Below are positions 1 through 8,063 of a stretch of DNA of 64,000 bases, in pieces. The notes beneath the pieces are model-generated. The model worked only from the letters and a program-made list of their open reading frames with translations, had not been told where the DNA came from and did no database searches. Origin of the DNA: Candidatus Saccharimonadota bacterium (GTDB lineage Bacteria > Patescibacteriota > Saccharimonadia > Saccharimonadales > Saccharimonadaceae); assembly GCA_905371595.1 (NCBI GenBank), contig CAJPLU010000001.1, forward strand, positions 12,787 to 76,786, written 5' to 3'. Position numbers and translations under genes: made by a program. Position 1 is the stretch's first letter; each line of letters begins with the position of its first letter.

Positions 1-1362
1 CTGCTCGGCCATTCGCGCATCAAATTCGGCGCGCCAATCATCAGAAAGCTTGATGCCTTGTTTATACGCTTCCTCAGTACTCAGCTCCACCGGAAAGCCA
101 AACGTATCATACAGCATAAACAACTCTTCGCCAGTCAAGCCGTCGTCGATATAATGTTGCATTTGCCTGAGACCTTTACGCAGCGTCTGACGGAAGGCTT
201 TTTCTTCCTTGACCAGCACCGCGATGATACTCTCGCGGTTTTCCTTAACTTCTGGGAAGTCCGCTTCATATAAGTCAGCGATTACCGGCACAACTTCCTC
301 CAGGAAATTCTGCTCAATCCCCAGGTCAAAACTATAGCGAATCGCCCGGCGTAATAAGCGGCGCATTACGTAACCTTGCTCCTTATTACTCGGCACGCAG
401 CCGTCGACCGCCAAAAATACCGCCGCCCTGAGATGATCGGCAATCACACGCATCGACGCGGTGTGTGTAGCATATTCCTCGCCGCTTAAACTCTCTAGCT
501 TTTCAATAATTGGCTGTAGTAGGCTGATCTTAAAAACGTCAGGACTGTCAATTGCTGCCGCGGCAATCCGCTCCAAGCCGCCGCCGAAATCAACATTCTT
601 GCGTTTCAGCGGTTCAAAGCTACCATCGTCCAGCCGGCGATACTGCATAAACACTTGGTTGCCAATTTCCATAAATCGGCCGCTATCGCTAGCTGGATGC
701 GCCTGCCCAAAGCTGGCATCATGATGCTGCTCGCCAAAATCATAAAACACCTCGCTATCCGGCCCGCATGGATCGCCGATCGGCGTACTATCAATCCCGC
801 CGCCGCGGCTCCACCAGTTCTCTTTATCGTTGTAAAAGAAAATCCGACCGCCCTGCATACCCAGCCTGTCGCCATTTTCAGCGCTATCCAGCTCGATGAT
901 TTTAGCCTCAATGCCTTTTTTGGCGAAAACTTCCTGCCAAATTTGCGCTGCTTCATCGTCGCGCGGAATGTTGTTTTTCTCATCGCCGATAAAACAGCTA
1001 ACGTAGATTTTATGCGGATCCAGCCCAACTATTTCTGTCAGAAATTCAAAAAACCACTCAATCTGCTGACGTTTGAAATATTCGCCCATACTCCAATTGC
1101 CCAGCATCTCAAAGAACGTCGTGTGGCGATTATCGCCAACATCCTCGATATCCTGCGCCCGCAAACACGTCTGGCTATCAGCTAATTTCGTACCCTGCGG
1201 ATGATCCTGGCCCAGCAAGTAAGGCAACAGCGGCTGCATACCCGAGCCGGTGAATAACGTCGTTGGGTCGTTGTGCAGTATAAGCGGCGCCCGCTCAATA
1301 ATAGTGTGGCCGTTCCTTTGGCAAAATTCGAGATATTTCTGGCGGATTTCTTGTGTGTTCAT
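1..1362 (-). CDS. alaS: Alanyl-tRNA synthetase, N-terminal part (cut by window edge)
   Basis: Class II aminoacyl-tRNA synthetase that charges tRNA-Ala in the cytoplasm. Only the first 454 residues are inside the window; the reading frame runs open to base 1, so editing and C-terminal domains are not visible. Family stretches seen are LFTGSGMQPL (about residues 36-45), GDNRHTTFFEMLGNWSMGEY (about 76-95) and the motif 3 region NVDFGGGLERIAAA (about 256-269). The ATG at 1360-1362 is chosen because an extended -10 box (TGATATAAT) ends 7 bases before it and there is no ribosome-binding site, suggesting a leaderless mRNA. Identity is certain; only completeness is unknown. Confidence 0.96.
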   Translation of the reverse strand, partial: MNTQEIRQKYLEFCQRNGHTIIERAPLILHNDPTTLFTGSGMQPLLPYLLGQDHPQGTKLADSQTCLRAQDIEDVGDNRHTTFFEMLGNWSMGEYFKRQQIEWFFEFLTEIVGLDPHKIYVSCFIGDEKNNIPRDDEAAQIWQEVFAKKGIEAKIIELDSAENGDRLGMQGGRIFFYNDKENWWSRGGGIDSTPIGDPCGPDSEVFYDFGEQHHDASFGQAHPASDSGRFMEIGNQVFMQYRRLDDGSFEPLKRKNVDFGGGLERIAAAAIDSPDVFKISLLQPIIEKLESLSGEEYATHTASMRVIADHLRAAVFLAVDGCVPSNKEQGYVMRRLLRRAIRYSFDLGIEQNFLEEVVPVIADLYEADFPEVKENRESIIAVLVKEEKAFRQTLRKGLRQMQHYIDDGLTGEELFMLYDTFGFPVELSTEEAYKQGIKLSDDWRAEFDARMAEQ

Positions 1363-1369
1363 AGAGGTA

Positions 1370-1378
1370 ATTATATCA
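1370..1378 (-). promoter_or_regulatory. Extended -10 promoter of alaS
   Basis: TGATATAAT on the minus strand, ending 7 bases before the ATG. No convincing -35 box is seen. The start point would fall at or next to the start codon. Confidence 0.6.
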
Positions 1379-1434
1379 CGAAAACCACCTGATTAGCGAC
1401 CAACAGCCCGCCATCTCTACGACAAACTAAAGGC

Positions 1435-1935
1435 CTAAAGGACACAGCTCTTAATATATGTCATAATCTCAGCAAAATTAGCAAAATCATGATGATAGTC
1501 TTGTACTTTATCAAATTCTACAAACTCCCTGGCCGACGATTCGTGCGAAGCTACAAAATCATCTATTCGTTTTACATCAGCCAGAAAAAGCAGCTGATAT
1601 GCCCTATCAGGGTATCTATCGTTATATTTAGAATGAAATAGCTTTTCAATATGCCAAGCACCAATCAATTTTAGAGAATTTAGTTCAACGGATGTTTCCT
1701 CATACACCTCGCGCCGCGCACAATCTTCTGGCATTTCTCCTAATTCCATACGACCACCCGGCAAACCCCAGCCACGCAGTGGCTTGGCCAGAAGTATTTT
1801 ATTTTCATGAACTGCACAAACCATACACGATGTCACAAGCGAAAAGTCAGTAATGGCTTCACACGGATAGAATTGAGACTTTGTTGATTTGTCTTTACCC
1901 CAAAAAACAACTGGAAAGCTATTATCAATTTTCAT
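1435..1935 (-). CDS. Nudix hydrolase
   Basis: 166-residue Nudix-fold protein, expected to hydrolyse a nucleoside diphosphate linked to another group using Mg2+. The Nudix box spans about residues 61-83: G-x5-E at 61-67, then REVYEE at 75-80, followed by T-S-V where the consensus has x-G-U, so the usual glycine is serine. The segment before it (LLAKPLRGWGLPGG) is typical. The catalytic acidic residues are present, so an active enzyme is likely; the substrate cannot be told. It stands alone between alaS and the sulfur-transfer group, with an AT-rich upstream region but no clear promoter. Confidence 0.88.
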   Translation of the reverse strand: MKIDNSFPVVFWGKDKSTKSQFYPCEAITDFSLVTSCMVCAVHENKILLAKPLRGWGLPGGRMELGEMPEDCARREVYEETSVELNSLKLIGAWHIEKLFHSKYNDRYPDRAYQLLFLADVKRIDDFVASHESSAREFVEFDKVQDYHHDFANFAEIMTYIKSCVL

Positions 1936-1981
1936 TTAATATAAATACCTTCGCATATTTTATCAGAACATTTGGCATTCC

Positions 1982-3034
1982 TTATATATCCAACATTATT
2001 CCGCCACCCAAGCACTCTTCACCGTGATATATCACTGCCGACTGGCCAGGCGCCACAGCTCGTTCGGCAGACTGTAGATGTAGAGTGTCGGCACTATATA
2101 TAGCGTTAATGAGCGCCCCGCGGTGGCGCAATCGGACCTGTATTCGTGCACCTTCAGCCAAAGGTTGATTTATCCAGTGAATATCTGTCAGCTTAATCTC
2201 GGTTCGCCACACGTGTTCGTCGTTGATATTACGGCTAACGTAAACCTCATTCTTGTCCATATTTTTGCCAACCACATAATACGGCAACCCGCCGCCAACA
2301 TCCAGACCATGTCTTTGACCAAGCGTATAAAAAATTGCACCGTCATGCCGGCCAAGCACCCGGCCCGATTCTTTGTCAATAATATCGCCCGGACGCGTCG
2401 TAATATACTGGCTAAGAAATTCGCGCATACCGACATTACCAACGAAGCACACACCCATAGATTCTTTTTTGCGAGCTGTCCATAGGCCGCGATCTTTGGC
2501 AATTTGACGCACTTCAGGTTTGGTCAGATTTCCTAATGGGAACACTGTTTTCGCTAATGCCTCAGACGTCACGCGATATAAAAAATAAGTTTGATCTTTG
2601 TTATCGTCGCGAGCACGAAGCAAGCGTGCAATATCTGCTAAACGCTCAACCCGCGCATAATGACCAGTTGCGATATAGTCCGCCCCCGCCGCCAGCGAAG
2701 TCTCTAAAAATAGTTTAAACTTAACTTCTTGATTGCACATGATATCTGGATTCGGCGTTCTACCAGCACGATATTCGTCAAGCATGTAATCAACAACTTT
2801 TTGGCGATACTGTGTTTCGAAATCAAATACTTTAAAATCAATTCCTAATTGCACTGCCACCCGCTTGGCATCAGCCAGGTCCTCAGCCCACGGACACTGC
2901 ATGCCAGGTAAATCTTGGCTCCAGTTTTTCATATAGACGCCAGTAACATCATAATCTTGGTCAAGCAATAATGCTGCCGCGACGCTGCTATCGACGCCGC
3001 CACTCATACCAACGTAAACACGCGGTCTGGTCAT
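1982..3034 (-). CDS. mnmA: tRNA-specific 2-thiouridylase MnmA
   Basis: Thiolates U34 of tRNA-Lys, -Glu and -Gln using ATP and relayed sulfur. 350 residues, normal for the family. The PP-loop SGGVDS is at residues 11-16, the catalytic cysteine lies in NPDIMCNQ (C100) and the second in GVCFVGN (C196), matching the C102/C199 pair of the E. coli enzyme. The frame stays open further upstream, but the ATG at 3032-3034 is preferred: it overlaps the stop of the upstream gene in an ATGA arrangement and lies 8 residues before the PP-loop strand. It is the last gene of a run with a cysteine desulfurase, the likely sulfur donor. Confidence 0.95.
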   Translation of the reverse strand: MTRPRVYVGMSGGVDSSVAAALLLDQDYDVTGVYMKNWSQDLPGMQCPWAEDLADAKRVAVQLGIDFKVFDFETQYRQKVVDYMLDEYRAGRTPNPDIMCNQEVKFKLFLETSLAAGADYIATGHYARVERLADIARLLRARDDNKDQTYFLYRVTSEALAKTVFPLGNLTKPEVRQIAKDRGLWTARKKESMGVCFVGNVGMREFLSQYITTRPGDIIDKESGRVLGRHDGAIFYTLGQRHGLDVGGGLPYYVVGKNMDKNEVYVSRNINDEHVWRTEIKLTDIHWINQPLAEGARIQVRLRHRGALINAIYSADTLHLQSAERAVAPGQSAVIYHGEECLGGGIMLDI

Positions 3035-3636
3035 TCCGCTGCAACTCCCATAATCTTTACCAGCTCTTGCAACGCCAGCTGCCAGCCTATAACAGTTGTC
3101 CACCACATATTCGACCATTGATTATCTGTAGCTACTGGATGGCTACGCGTTAGTATATTTGGCGCCGCTTTAGTAAATTCAATTGAAACTCGCCGCGAGT
3201 GATAAGCGCTTGTCACCAGAATTACCGATGATATTTGCTTTTGTTTGAGCAACCTAACGGTTTGCGAGGCATTCTCGGCAGTTGTTTCGCTGGTTTCCTC
3301 TATCAAAATATCACTAGCTGGTACGCCTGCAACGATAGCCTGCCTTCTCATCGCCCGGGCATTACTCGGGCCAGTTTTATCAGCTGCCGCACCAGAGAAA
3401 ACTAATTTGCGCGCCCAGTTATTCTTGTACAATCGCACTGCTTCAGCAGTACGAGCGCTGGTATCGCCGCCACTCACCGCTACGATCGCATCGGCTGCCG
3501 CGCACTGTTGGCGTGTCGCATCTGGAATATCGCTACAACCTTGCAAATCGTTCTTTGATAAAAACAAAGTAATACCGACAATTATTGCGGCCAAAATAAT
3601 AACTAGCGTTACGATAGCTATTAAAAATCTTTTCAC
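3031..3636 (-). CDS. DUF218 (YdcF/SanA-like) membrane-anchored protein
   Basis: 201 residues with one N-terminal transmembrane segment (FLIAIVTLVIILAAIIVGITL, residues 4-24; most of the protein outside). The remainder matches the DUF218 fold: DAIVAVSGGD near the start of the domain, RTAEAVRLYKN, KLVFSGA, SETTAENA and VILVTSAYHSRRV. Members such as SanA and ElyC are linked to envelope integrity and polyprenyl-phosphate handling in other bacteria, but the exact reaction is not established. It sits translationally coupled (ATGA at both ends) between the cysteine desulfurase and mnmA, which probably reflects operon packing rather than a role in thiolation. Confidence 0.85.
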   Translation of the reverse strand: MKRFLIAIVTLVIILAAIIVGITLFLSKNDLQGCSDIPDATRQQCAAADAIVAVSGGDTSARTAEAVRLYKNNWARKLVFSGAAADKTGPSNARAMRRQAIVAGVPASDILIEETSETTAENASQTVRLLKQKQISSVILVTSAYHSRRVSIEFTKAAPNILTRSHPVATDNQWSNMWWTTVIGWQLALQELVKIMGVAAE

Positions 3637-4781
3637 GCTAACCTGGCCTTTTCTGTATTAATCGCAGCGATGATTTCTCGGGCAGCCGCCGTGCACGTTT
3701 CAGAATCCGATAGGCGACCCAACGTCAGACGCAAACTGCCGTCCGCTGCCTCTGGCGCTAAGCCAATCGCTTCTAGTACATGCGAACGTGTTCCAGAATT
3801 CGCGGCGCAAGCGCTGCCAGTCGCTACCAACACCCCTTTTTGCTCTAGCATAAAAACTAACCGTTCAGCGTCAATTCCGGGGAATGATATATGCAAATGA
3901 CTTGCCAGGCGATGTTTTTGATCGCCAGAAACAATCGCCCACGGAAAAGCTTCTGTCAGCTGATTTTGCAGCTGGTCGCGCAACTGGCGCAAGCGCTTAT
4001 TCTCAGAATTACGATGTTGCTGCGCTAATTCTAGCGCTACTGCAAACCCAATAGTACCCACAACATTTTCGGTCCCGCTGCGCAAGCCCCGCTCTTGCCC
4101 GCCGCCGCGAACTAGCGGCTGCAAGCGTATCATCCGATTGCACCAAAGCAAACCAACTTGTTTCGGGCCATAGATCTTACCAGCATTTAGCGTCAACGCA
4201 TCAACGCCTAGCCGCGCTACATTGATGTCAATTTGCCCAGCCCCTTGCGAAGCATCAGTGTGCAAATAAATCGGCGTCAGCTCACCCGCTTCAAACCGGC
4301 GGCGACGCTCAGTACGGACAACTTCAGCAATGTCGCGTAGCGGTTGAATGGTACCGAGTTCGTGATTAGCGATAGCGATAGTTATTAGCTGCGTATCTGG
4401 CCTAATAGCTGCTTGAATATCGCGTGGCGCTATATTGCCTTTTTTAGATGGAGTCACCAACGTCACATTATCACCAAGCGCTTTCAGTACTGCATCATGC
4501 TCAATGGCACTTGATACGATATGCCCGTCAATGCTATTTATCATCAAATTAATAGACTCGGTAGCACCAGCCGTCACAACCAGCTCGCTAGCCTGTCCGC
4601 CAAGACAAACCGCCAAACGATGCTTAGCTTTATTATAAGCGCGCTTGACTTCCACCGCTGGAGCATACGGCGCCGAAGGATTATAAAACATCTCAGAGAA
4701 ATACGGCTGCATCGCCGCCAAAACGCGCTCGTCTAGAGGCGTGGCAGCAGCATGGTCGAGATAGATTATCGATGATTTCAC
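3633..4781 (-). CDS. Cysteine desulfurase (NifS/IscS family)
   Basis: PLP enzyme that takes sulfur from cysteine to make a protein persulfide and alanine. 382 residues. The PLP lysine is K202 in NAGKIYGPK and the persulfide cysteine is C325 in ATGSACAANSG; ATESIN and HTDASQGAG are the other PLP-pocket motifs. The residue before the lysine is glycine where IscS usually has histidine. Directly coupled through one gene to mnmA, so it probably feeds tRNA 2-thiouridine and perhaps Fe-S clusters. The start is a GTG at 4779-4781; TATAAT lies 7 bases upstream and overlaps the stop codon of the preceding gene, which suggests a leaderless internal promoter. Confidence 0.94.
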   Translation of the reverse strand: MKSSIIYLDHAAATPLDERVLAAMQPYFSEMFYNPSAPYAPAVEVKRAYNKAKHRLAVCLGGQASELVVTAGATESINLMINSIDGHIVSSAIEHDAVLKALGDNVTLVTPSKKGNIAPRDIQAAIRPDTQLITIAIANHELGTIQPLRDIAEVVRTERRRRFEAGELTPIYLHTDASQGAGQIDINVARLGVDALTLNAGKIYGPKQVGLLWCNRMIRLQPLVRGGGQERGLRSGTENVVGTIGFAVALELAQQHRNSENKRLRQLRDQLQNQLTEAFPWAIVSGDQKHRLASHLHISFPGIDAERLVFMLEQKGVLVATGSACAANSGTRSHVLEAIGLAPEAADGSLRLTLGRLSDSETCTAAAREIIAAINTEKARLA

Positions 4782-4788
4782 GCTTTCT

Positions 4789-4794
4789 ATTATA
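4789..4794 (-). promoter_or_regulatory. -10 box of the cysteine desulfurase gene
   Basis: TATAAT on the minus strand, 7 bases before the GTG start and overlapping the stop codon of the upstream gene. No clear -35 box. Confidence 0.5.
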
Positions 4795-5224
4795 CCAATT
4801 TTTCGCCGGTCTCGGGATCTCGCTTGTAAACTTGGCGGGCAACTTGCTCATAATACATTTGCGTAGCGATACTAAAATTACGCAATTCATCGCCCTCGAG
4901 GTATGAATAACGCGGGCCAGGTTGAGTTTTCAAGATACCTCGATCGGTTACTTCATACTTGATAGTGTGGGTTTTAAGTTTGTGCTTGGCATCAATCCAT
5001 TCCTCATGCCACATCCATGTTTTTTCGTCCAGACAAAAGAATTCGCGGCGATGACCCTTCGGTATCTCTCCAAAAAGTTCCGAGCCAATTTCGCTTTCTA
5101 GCGCCAACAGTTCGCGCTCACTCAGTTTCTTGAGCGGACGTTTTTTGCGAAGCTTCGACAAACCAAGCGATAAATCATCGCCGACAAGCATTGTGATAGT
5201 TTTTTTGAGTACGCTTTTTACCAT
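4790..5224 (-). CDS. Conserved-looking hypothetical protein, 144 aa
   Basis: Not recognised. Soluble, charged protein with a basic N-terminal region (KLRKKRPLKKLSERE, about residues 20-34) and an aromatic-rich middle (EFFCLDEKTWMWHEEWID). It reads like a compact beta-rich domain: TIKYEVTDRGILKTQPGPRY, then YLEGDELRNFSIATQMYYEQ. It ends KRDPETGEKLV. It begins 3 bases after the stop of the next upstream small gene and so probably shares a transcript with tatD. Coding is supported by the tight operon spacing and balanced composition; function unknown. Confidence 0.75.
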   Translation of the reverse strand: MVKSVLKKTITMLVGDDLSLGLSKLRKKRPLKKLSERELLALESEIGSELFGEIPKGHRREFFCLDEKTWMWHEEWIDAKHKLKTHTIKYEVTDRGILKTQPGPRYSYLEGDELRNFSIATQMYYEQVARQVYKRDPETGEKLV

Positions 5225-5227
5225 AAT

Positions 5228-5566
5228 TCAAGTTGCGCTTTTACGTTTAAATTCCTCAAGATACTTCGCATAACCCGCTTCATAACCCGAGCGAAGGTTT
5301 ACCACCCCTTGACTCGCCCGAGCAATAATCTCCTCGGGAGTAAGATGCTCGTTCTCTAGCTGTTCGTCTAGCGATTTAATATAATCAATTGCCGATGAAT
5401 CGATAGCCTGATCGGGCTTTGCTGGTTCGGCCTGTCGGCGAGCCAGTTCGCCTAATCGTTGCAATTCAGGGTTACTAGCATAAGTATTATTCTCATAACT
5501 AAAACTACCGACATTTTCTGCCGGTATTTTATTAAACTTACTCCTGTACTTCAAATCTTCATTCAT
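5228..5566 (-). CDS. Hypothetical protein, 112 aa
   Basis: Not recognised. Small hydrophilic protein, probably mostly helical (LQRLGELARRQAEPAKPDQA, then IKSLDEQLENEHLTPEEIIA). No signal peptide or membrane segment. Its start overlaps the tatD stop by ATGA at 5563-5566 and its stop lies 3 bases before the next gene, so it is translationally tied to both neighbours. The spacing is the best evidence that it is real. Confidence 0.72.
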   Translation of the reverse strand: MNEDLKYRSKFNKIPAENVGSFSYENNTYASNPELQRLGELARRQAEPAKPDQAIDSSAIDYIKSLDEQLENEHLTPEEIIARASQGVVNLRSGYEAGYAKYLEEFKRKSAT

Positions 5567-6363
5567 AGGCTTACCCCAAAAACTTGCCGCGCGTTGCGAG
5601 TAGTTACGCTAGCGGCCTCTTCTATAGCAAGGTCACGAGCGCGCGCATGATATTCTGCTACCTGCCTCACATACGCTGGTATATTCACTTTACCACGAAA
5701 TGGCACTGGCGTCAAGAAAGGTGCGTCAGTTTCAAAAACTAAGCGTTCAAGCGGAATTTGGTTAAACATTTTCTGTTGATTTTTATTTTTAGTAAAAGTA
5801 CTTATGCCGTTAACACCAACATATAAACCACGATCCAGTCCATGCTGCAAATTTTCCTCAGAGTCGGTAAAGCTATGCAAAATGCCGCGCAAACCTTTGA
5901 ATTCATCGAAAATCGGCCAAAAATCCGCCCAGACTGCGCCAGCAGCAGCTTTTTCGTCGCGTACATGAAAACTAATCGGCAGGTTAAAATCTCGCGCTAC
6001 CTCAAGCTGCCGCCGCAAAACGCTCTGTTGTATGTCACGCGGACTATTATCATAAAAATAATCCAAACCAATTTCACCAATACCGACGATTTCATCGCGA
6101 TTGCCTGCTACCAATTGGCGCAATTCCTCGACGTTATTTGTCGCTGCGTCGTGCGGGTGAATGCCGACAACCGGCCAAGCAAAATCATGCATCCTAGCAA
6201 ACTCTAGAGTCTGACGCGAGCTGCGCAAATCTGTACCGACACAAATCATCGCTACGCCATTCTTCACCGATTCCTGGTAAGCCTTCTCGCGCGCCGAAGC
6301 GTCATAGAACTCGCTATCATGAATATGACAATGCGTATCAACTAAGCGAAGCAACGAATTCAT
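5563..6363 (-). CDS. tatD: TatD family metal-dependent DNase
   Basis: 266-residue TIM-barrel hydrolase of the TatD family, associated with 3'-5' exonuclease activity and DNA damage handling. Metal ligands are visible: THCHIHD (H11, H13), the glutamate in IGEIGLDYFYD, the histidines in ISFHVRDE and ILHSFTD, and the aspartate in FETDAPFL, followed by the family signature TPVPFRGKVN. It starts a few bases after the metG stop, an order (metG-tatD) seen in many bacteria. Confidence 0.93.
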   Translation of the reverse strand: MNSLLRLVDTHCHIHDSEFYDASAREKAYQESVKNGVAMICVGTDLRSSRQTLEFARMHDFAWPVVGIHPHDAATNNVEELRQLVAGNRDEIVGIGEIGLDYFYDNSPRDIQQSVLRRQLEVARDFNLPISFHVRDEKAAAGAVWADFWPIFDEFKGLRGILHSFTDSEENLQHGLDRGLYVGVNGISTFTKNKNQQKMFNQIPLERLVFETDAPFLTPVPFRGKVNIPAYVRQVAEYHARARDLAIEEAASVTTRNARQVFGVSL

Positions 6364-6368
6364 TTGGC

Positions 6369-7868
6369 TTATTTCTTTTTACTAGATACCGTTTGCGGAT
6401 CGGGCGTATGAATATAGATTTTTGGGAAAAGTGGTGCTGCTTTCTCGGGTACAACTCCTGCCGAAAACATCTTGTGAATAGTACTAGCGGTCACTGGCAT
6501 AAACGGAGTTAGCAAATCAGCAATTTCCTCAAGCGCCCCAACAGCGTAAGATAAGATTTCCGATAAATGCTCGGCAGCATCAGTGTCTTTTTGGCGCTTC
6601 TTGGCAACCTCCCACGGTTTAACGTCATCAATATATTGATTAAGTGCTCGCACCTGTTGCCATGCTTCATCTATTGCTCGATCAAAATCAAGCGCTTCCA
6701 TCGCCTGGCGGTATGGCCCCATATCGTGTCCTGGGCGAGGAATCTCGCCAATTACACCCGACTGATAACGCTGAATCATAGCAATAACCCGCTGCACTAA
6801 ATTACCGAGATCATTGCCGAGCTCTCCGTTATAAGCCTTCTCAAACTTCTCCCAGGTGAAGTCGCCGTCATCCTTGGTCGGAATATGCCGCGAAAAGTAA
6901 TAGCGAAAAGCGTCAACGCCGTAATCCTTGATAATCTCCATCGGATCGACGACATTACCAACAGTTTTGCTCATCTTAGCACCGCCCACATTAACGAAAC
7001 CGTGTACTAACAGTGTCTTCGGCAGCGGTAAACCAACCCCTAATAGCATCACTGGCCAAATACCGGCATGAAAACGCAGGATATCCTTGCCAATCACTTG
7101 CACGTCAGCTGGCCAAAAATCTTTCCACTCCGGCTGATCCGGATAGCCTAGCACCGTGATGTAATTAGCTAAGGCGTCCAACCAGACATACATCACCTGG
7201 CTGTCGTCTCCTGGTACCGGCACTCCCCAGGTCAGGCTCTTGCGCGGCCGGCTAATTGATACGTCGTGCAAACCGTCTTTCATTAATTCCAGAAACTCTT
7301 TCTTACGAAACTCTGGTACAATTTTCATTCGGCCCGACTCGATTGCTTGGCGGACTTTATCAGTATAGGCGCTCGCTTTCAGATAATAGTTCTCTTCGCT
7401 AACTTGTTGATAAGGCGTTTGGTGGTCAGGACAAACCCCGCCAGTTTCTTGAACTTCTTTATCAGTAAAGAAAGCTTCATGACCCATACAGTACCAGCCG
7501 TTGTAAGTACTTTTATAAATCAGCCCCGCTTGGTCCAACTGTTTCCAAATATAGCGCACCGCCCCCATATGATGTGAATCAGACGTACGGACAAAATCAG
7601 TATATTCGGCGTGCTCAGCATCCATCAGTATCTTGAAATTTTGATGAGTTTGATCGACATATGCTTGAGGCGTCAGATTTTGTTCGGCAGCCTTGGCGGC
7701 AATTTTATTACCATGCTCGTCAGTACCAACCTGGAAGCGCACTTTTTTGCCTTTCTGCTGCTGGTAGCGCGACCAGATATCTGCAAGCAAATAGTCTAGC
7801 GCATTACCGATATGCGGCTTGCCATTGACATATGGAATCGCCGTTGTGATATAAAGATTCTTTCCCAT
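6369..7868 (-). CDS. metG: Methionyl-tRNA synthetase
   Basis: Class I aminoacyl-tRNA synthetase charging tRNA-Met. 499 residues, the short form without the C-terminal dimerisation/tRNA-binding extension. The HIGH motif appears as HIGN in YVNGKPHIGNALDY and the KMSKS loop as KMSKT in GGAKMSKTVGN. A metal-knuckle region is suggested by WYCMGHEAF and VCPDHQTP. The anticodon-binding helical domain follows (QRYQSGVIG to the end). The ATG is preceded by TGATATACT ending 8 bases upstream with no ribosome-binding site, so a leaderless start is likely. It leads a run through tatD and the two small genes. Confidence 0.96.
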   Translation of the reverse strand: MGKNLYITTAIPYVNGKPHIGNALDYLLADIWSRYQQQKGKKVRFQVGTDEHGNKIAAKAAEQNLTPQAYVDQTHQNFKILMDAEHAEYTDFVRTSDSHHMGAVRYIWKQLDQAGLIYKSTYNGWYCMGHEAFFTDKEVQETGGVCPDHQTPYQQVSEENYYLKASAYTDKVRQAIESGRMKIVPEFRKKEFLELMKDGLHDVSISRPRKSLTWGVPVPGDDSQVMYVWLDALANYITVLGYPDQPEWKDFWPADVQVIGKDILRFHAGIWPVMLLGVGLPLPKTLLVHGFVNVGGAKMSKTVGNVVDPMEIIKDYGVDAFRYYFSRHIPTKDDGDFTWEKFEKAYNGELGNDLGNLVQRVIAMIQRYQSGVIGEIPRPGHDMGPYRQAMEALDFDRAIDEAWQQVRALNQYIDDVKPWEVAKKRQKDTDAAEHLSEILSYAVGALEEIADLLTPFMPVTASTIHKMFSAGVVPEKAAPLFPKIYIHTPDPQTVSSKKK

Positions 7869-7876
7869 TGCTTCTA

Positions 7877-7885
7877 AGTATATCA
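7877..7885 (-). promoter_or_regulatory. Extended -10 promoter of metG
   Basis: TGATATACT on the minus strand ending 8 bases before the ATG; weak or absent -35. Confidence 0.55.
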
Positions 7886-7980
7886 GAGGCGACAGAAGTT
7901 TACTAGCACATTATCACCCCGCAATACAAGCCTGACCAGCAACAACTGAACCTACACCTTGAACTAATTCTCGTCTTTGA

Positions 7981-8014
7981 TATTTCCTGGTTCGATACCA
8001 GTTTCCTGGAAATA
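7981..8014 (-). other. Intergenic stem-loop downstream of the 8064-9551 gene
   Basis: Two nested inverted repeats: outer arms TATTTCC/GGAAATA and inner arms CTGGT/ACCAG around a 5-base loop. There is no run of T on either side, so it is not a classical terminator; it may be an RNA 3'-end structure. It is the only structure seen in the 195-base gap 7869-8063. Confidence 0.35.
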
Positions 8015-8063
8015 GTAGAGAAGTTATCCTTTCACTTTCCCTGCCTATATTACGGACGTTCGC